In this document: piece after piece, positions 5,463 to 6,386 of the stretch
How the letters are laid out: every line of letters begins with the position of its first letter
Position numbering within the stretch: position 1 is the first letter of the stretch
NCBI GenBank assembly: GCA_031278075.1
Contig: JAITLE010000256.1
Span: forward strand, 1-6,386
Reading direction: 5' to 3'
From: Bifidobacteriaceae bacterium
GTDB taxonomy: Bacteria > Actinomycetota > Actinomycetes > Actinomycetales > WQXJ01
Length of the DNA: 6,386 nt
Notes under the pieces: generated by a model
What the model saw: the letters and a program-made list of their open reading frames with translations, nothing else
Databases searched by the model: none
What the model was told of the DNA's origin: nothing
Program-made: the position numbers and the translations under genes

Positions 5463-6386
5463 GTGCGTTCGTGGACCGGCCCCATCGTCAGCGTGATTCC
5501 CGGTCGGGGCGGCGTGCCAAGCGTCCGCGACGACATCACAGGAACGCTGCAGCCGTCCGTCACCGGCGATGTGGCGCGTCTTTACGTTTGTGGTGTGACC
5601 CCGTATGACGCGACCCACTTGGGGCACGCGTTCACTTACCTCGCGTTCGATCTGTTGGTGCGGGCCTGGCGTGACCTGGGCGTGTCCGTGCGCTACGCCC
5701 AGGGGCTGACCGACGTGGACGATCCGTTGTTGGAGCGCGCGCGTGCCACCAGGAAGGATTGGCGTCAGATAGCGCAGGCCGAGACCGCCGTGTACCGGTC
5801 GGATATGGCCGCCCTGCGGGTCATCCCGCCGGATTTCTACCGGGGCGTGGTCGAGTCGATTCCGCGGATCGTGTCCGCGGTGGAGCGGATGATCGACGTG
5901 GGCCAGGCTTACCGGGTGCCCGTGCCCGCCCCGGAGCGTTCGCCTGGGGCGCTCGGCGACGTCTACGCGGATCTCGGCGCGGACCCGGCGTTCGGGTCGC
6001 TCTCCGGGCTGACTGACGCCAACCAGGACCGTCTGTTCGCGGAGCGCGGCGGTGATCCGGAACGGCTCGGCAAGCGCAGCCGGCTGGACCCGTTGCTGTG
6101 GCGCGCGGCGCGCGCCGGGGAGCCGTCCTGGGATGGGCGCACCCTGGGCCGGGGCCGCCCAGGCTGGCACATCGAGTGCGCGGTGATCGCCACGGGCGAA
6201 CTAGACCAGCCGATCGACGTGCTGGGCGGCGGGACCGATCTGATCTTCCCGCACCACGAGATGTCGACCTCGCACGCCCGGGCGTTGAGCGGCTTGGACG
6301 CGCCCGCTCGTTTGACCATGCACACCGGGATGGTGGGCCTTGACGGGCACAAGATGTCCAAGTCGCTCGGCAACCTGGTGTTCGTC
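5463..6386 (+). CDS. mshC: L-cysteine:1D-myo-inositol 2-amino-2-deoxy-alpha-D-glucopyranoside ligase MshC (3' end cut)
   Basis: ATP-dependent ligase that joins cysteine to GlcN-inositol, the step of mycothiol synthesis that adds the thiol part; a cytoplasmic relative of cysteinyl-tRNA synthetase. The frame is open to the window end (308 codons); about a quarter of the usual ~410 residues is missing. Start GTG 5463 gives M-R-S-W-T-G-P, the MshC N-terminus. Zn ligand Cys43 lies in YVCGVTPYD, the HIGH-type ATP motif is His52-Leu-Gly-His55, other Zn ligands are Cys239 (GWHIEC) and His264 (FPHHE), and KMSKS is at 297-301. MshC-specific marks against true CysRS are VCGVTPYDATHLGHA, LTDVDDPLLERA and PLLWRAARAGEPSW; CysRS would have an anticodon-binding region further on, not visible here. 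It starts at the base after the uppP stop (TAA-GTG). Residues 148-160 (PVPAPERSPGALG) replace a segment that is differently built in mycobacterial MshC. Confidence 0.94.
   Translation, partial: MRSWTGPIVSVIPGRGGVPSVRDDITGTLQPSVTGDVARLYVCGVTPYDATHLGHAFTYLAFDLLVRAWRDLGVSVRYAQGLTDVDDPLLERARATRKDWRQIAQAETAVYRSDMAALRVIPPDFYRGVVESIPRIVSAVERMIDVGQAYRVPVPAPERSPGALGDVYADLGADPAFGSLSGLTDANQDRLFAERGGDPERLGKRSRLDPLLWRAARAGEPSWDGRTLGRGRPGWHIECAVIATGELDQPIDVLGGGTDLIFPHHEMSTSHARALSGLDAPARLTMHTGMVGLDGHKMSKSLGNLVFV

Noticed and set aside
5367..6170. 267-codon minus-strand frame across the uppP/mshC junction
   Set aside because: It is antisense to two strongly supported genes and has low-complexity composition without motifs.
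5463..6386. Cysteinyl-tRNA synthetase (cysS) instead of mshC
   Set aside because: The N-terminus (RSWTGP...PGRGG), VCGVTPYDATHLGHA and LLWRAARAGEPSW are MshC-type; CysRS normally has YxCGPTVYDxxHIGH. The missing C-terminus prevents a final length test.
1..6386. Mobile element, CRISPR, defence or toxin-antitoxin system
   Set aside because: No transposase, integrase, inverted terminal repeats, spaced repeats or recognisable defence domains; gene content is ordinary chromosomal.

Overview
This window is a compact, GC-rich stretch of bacterial chromosome. It carries six protein genes, two of them cut by the window ends, and its longest gap is about 115 bases. Mycothiol is made only by Actinomycetota. 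A clear mshC gene (mycothiol ligase), strong G/C third-position preference, GTG starts and TANNNT-type -10 boxes placed just ahead of start codons therefore point to a high-GC actinobacterium. I cannot name a genus.

Layout, left to right. (1) An M20-family zinc metallopeptidase, lacking its first few residues, is followed two bases later by (2) a complete glycoside hydrolase family 31 enzyme on the same strand, probably translated from the same message. A GC-rich hairpin without a T-tract follows. (3) A 95-residue protein with a very acidic tail starts directly behind a -10-like box and probably has no leader. (4) An aldo/keto reductase on the minus strand ends tail-to-tail with it, their stop codons overlapping by four bases (CTAA). 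(5) uppP (undecaprenyl-diphosphate phosphatase) diverges from the reductase across only 25 bases. In that gap two -10-like hexamers abut on opposite strands, one for each gene. (6) mshC begins at the base after the uppP stop codon and runs off the right end after its KMSKS motif.

How the genes relate. UppP recycles the lipid carrier for peptidoglycan and other wall polymers at the membrane. MshC joins cysteine to glucosaminyl-inositol to build mycothiol, the main actinobacterial thiol. They share no pathway, but an M20 peptidase, uppP and mshC also lie within about ten genes of each other in Mycobacterium tuberculosis (from memory: Rv2141c, Rv2136c, Rv2130c), so the order looks like old actinobacterial synteny. 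The GH31 gene looks like the lineage-specific member. The M20/GH31 pair could act together on a sugar-containing substrate, but nothing in the sequence fixes that substrate.

I see no tRNA, rRNA, CRISPR, insertion sequence, phage gene or defence system, and no clearly new multi-gene system. The points most worth checking are the back-to-back promoter between the reductase and uppP, the apparent loss of the catalytic histidine in the reductase (Gln122), and the repeated six-base spacing between -10-like boxes and start codons.
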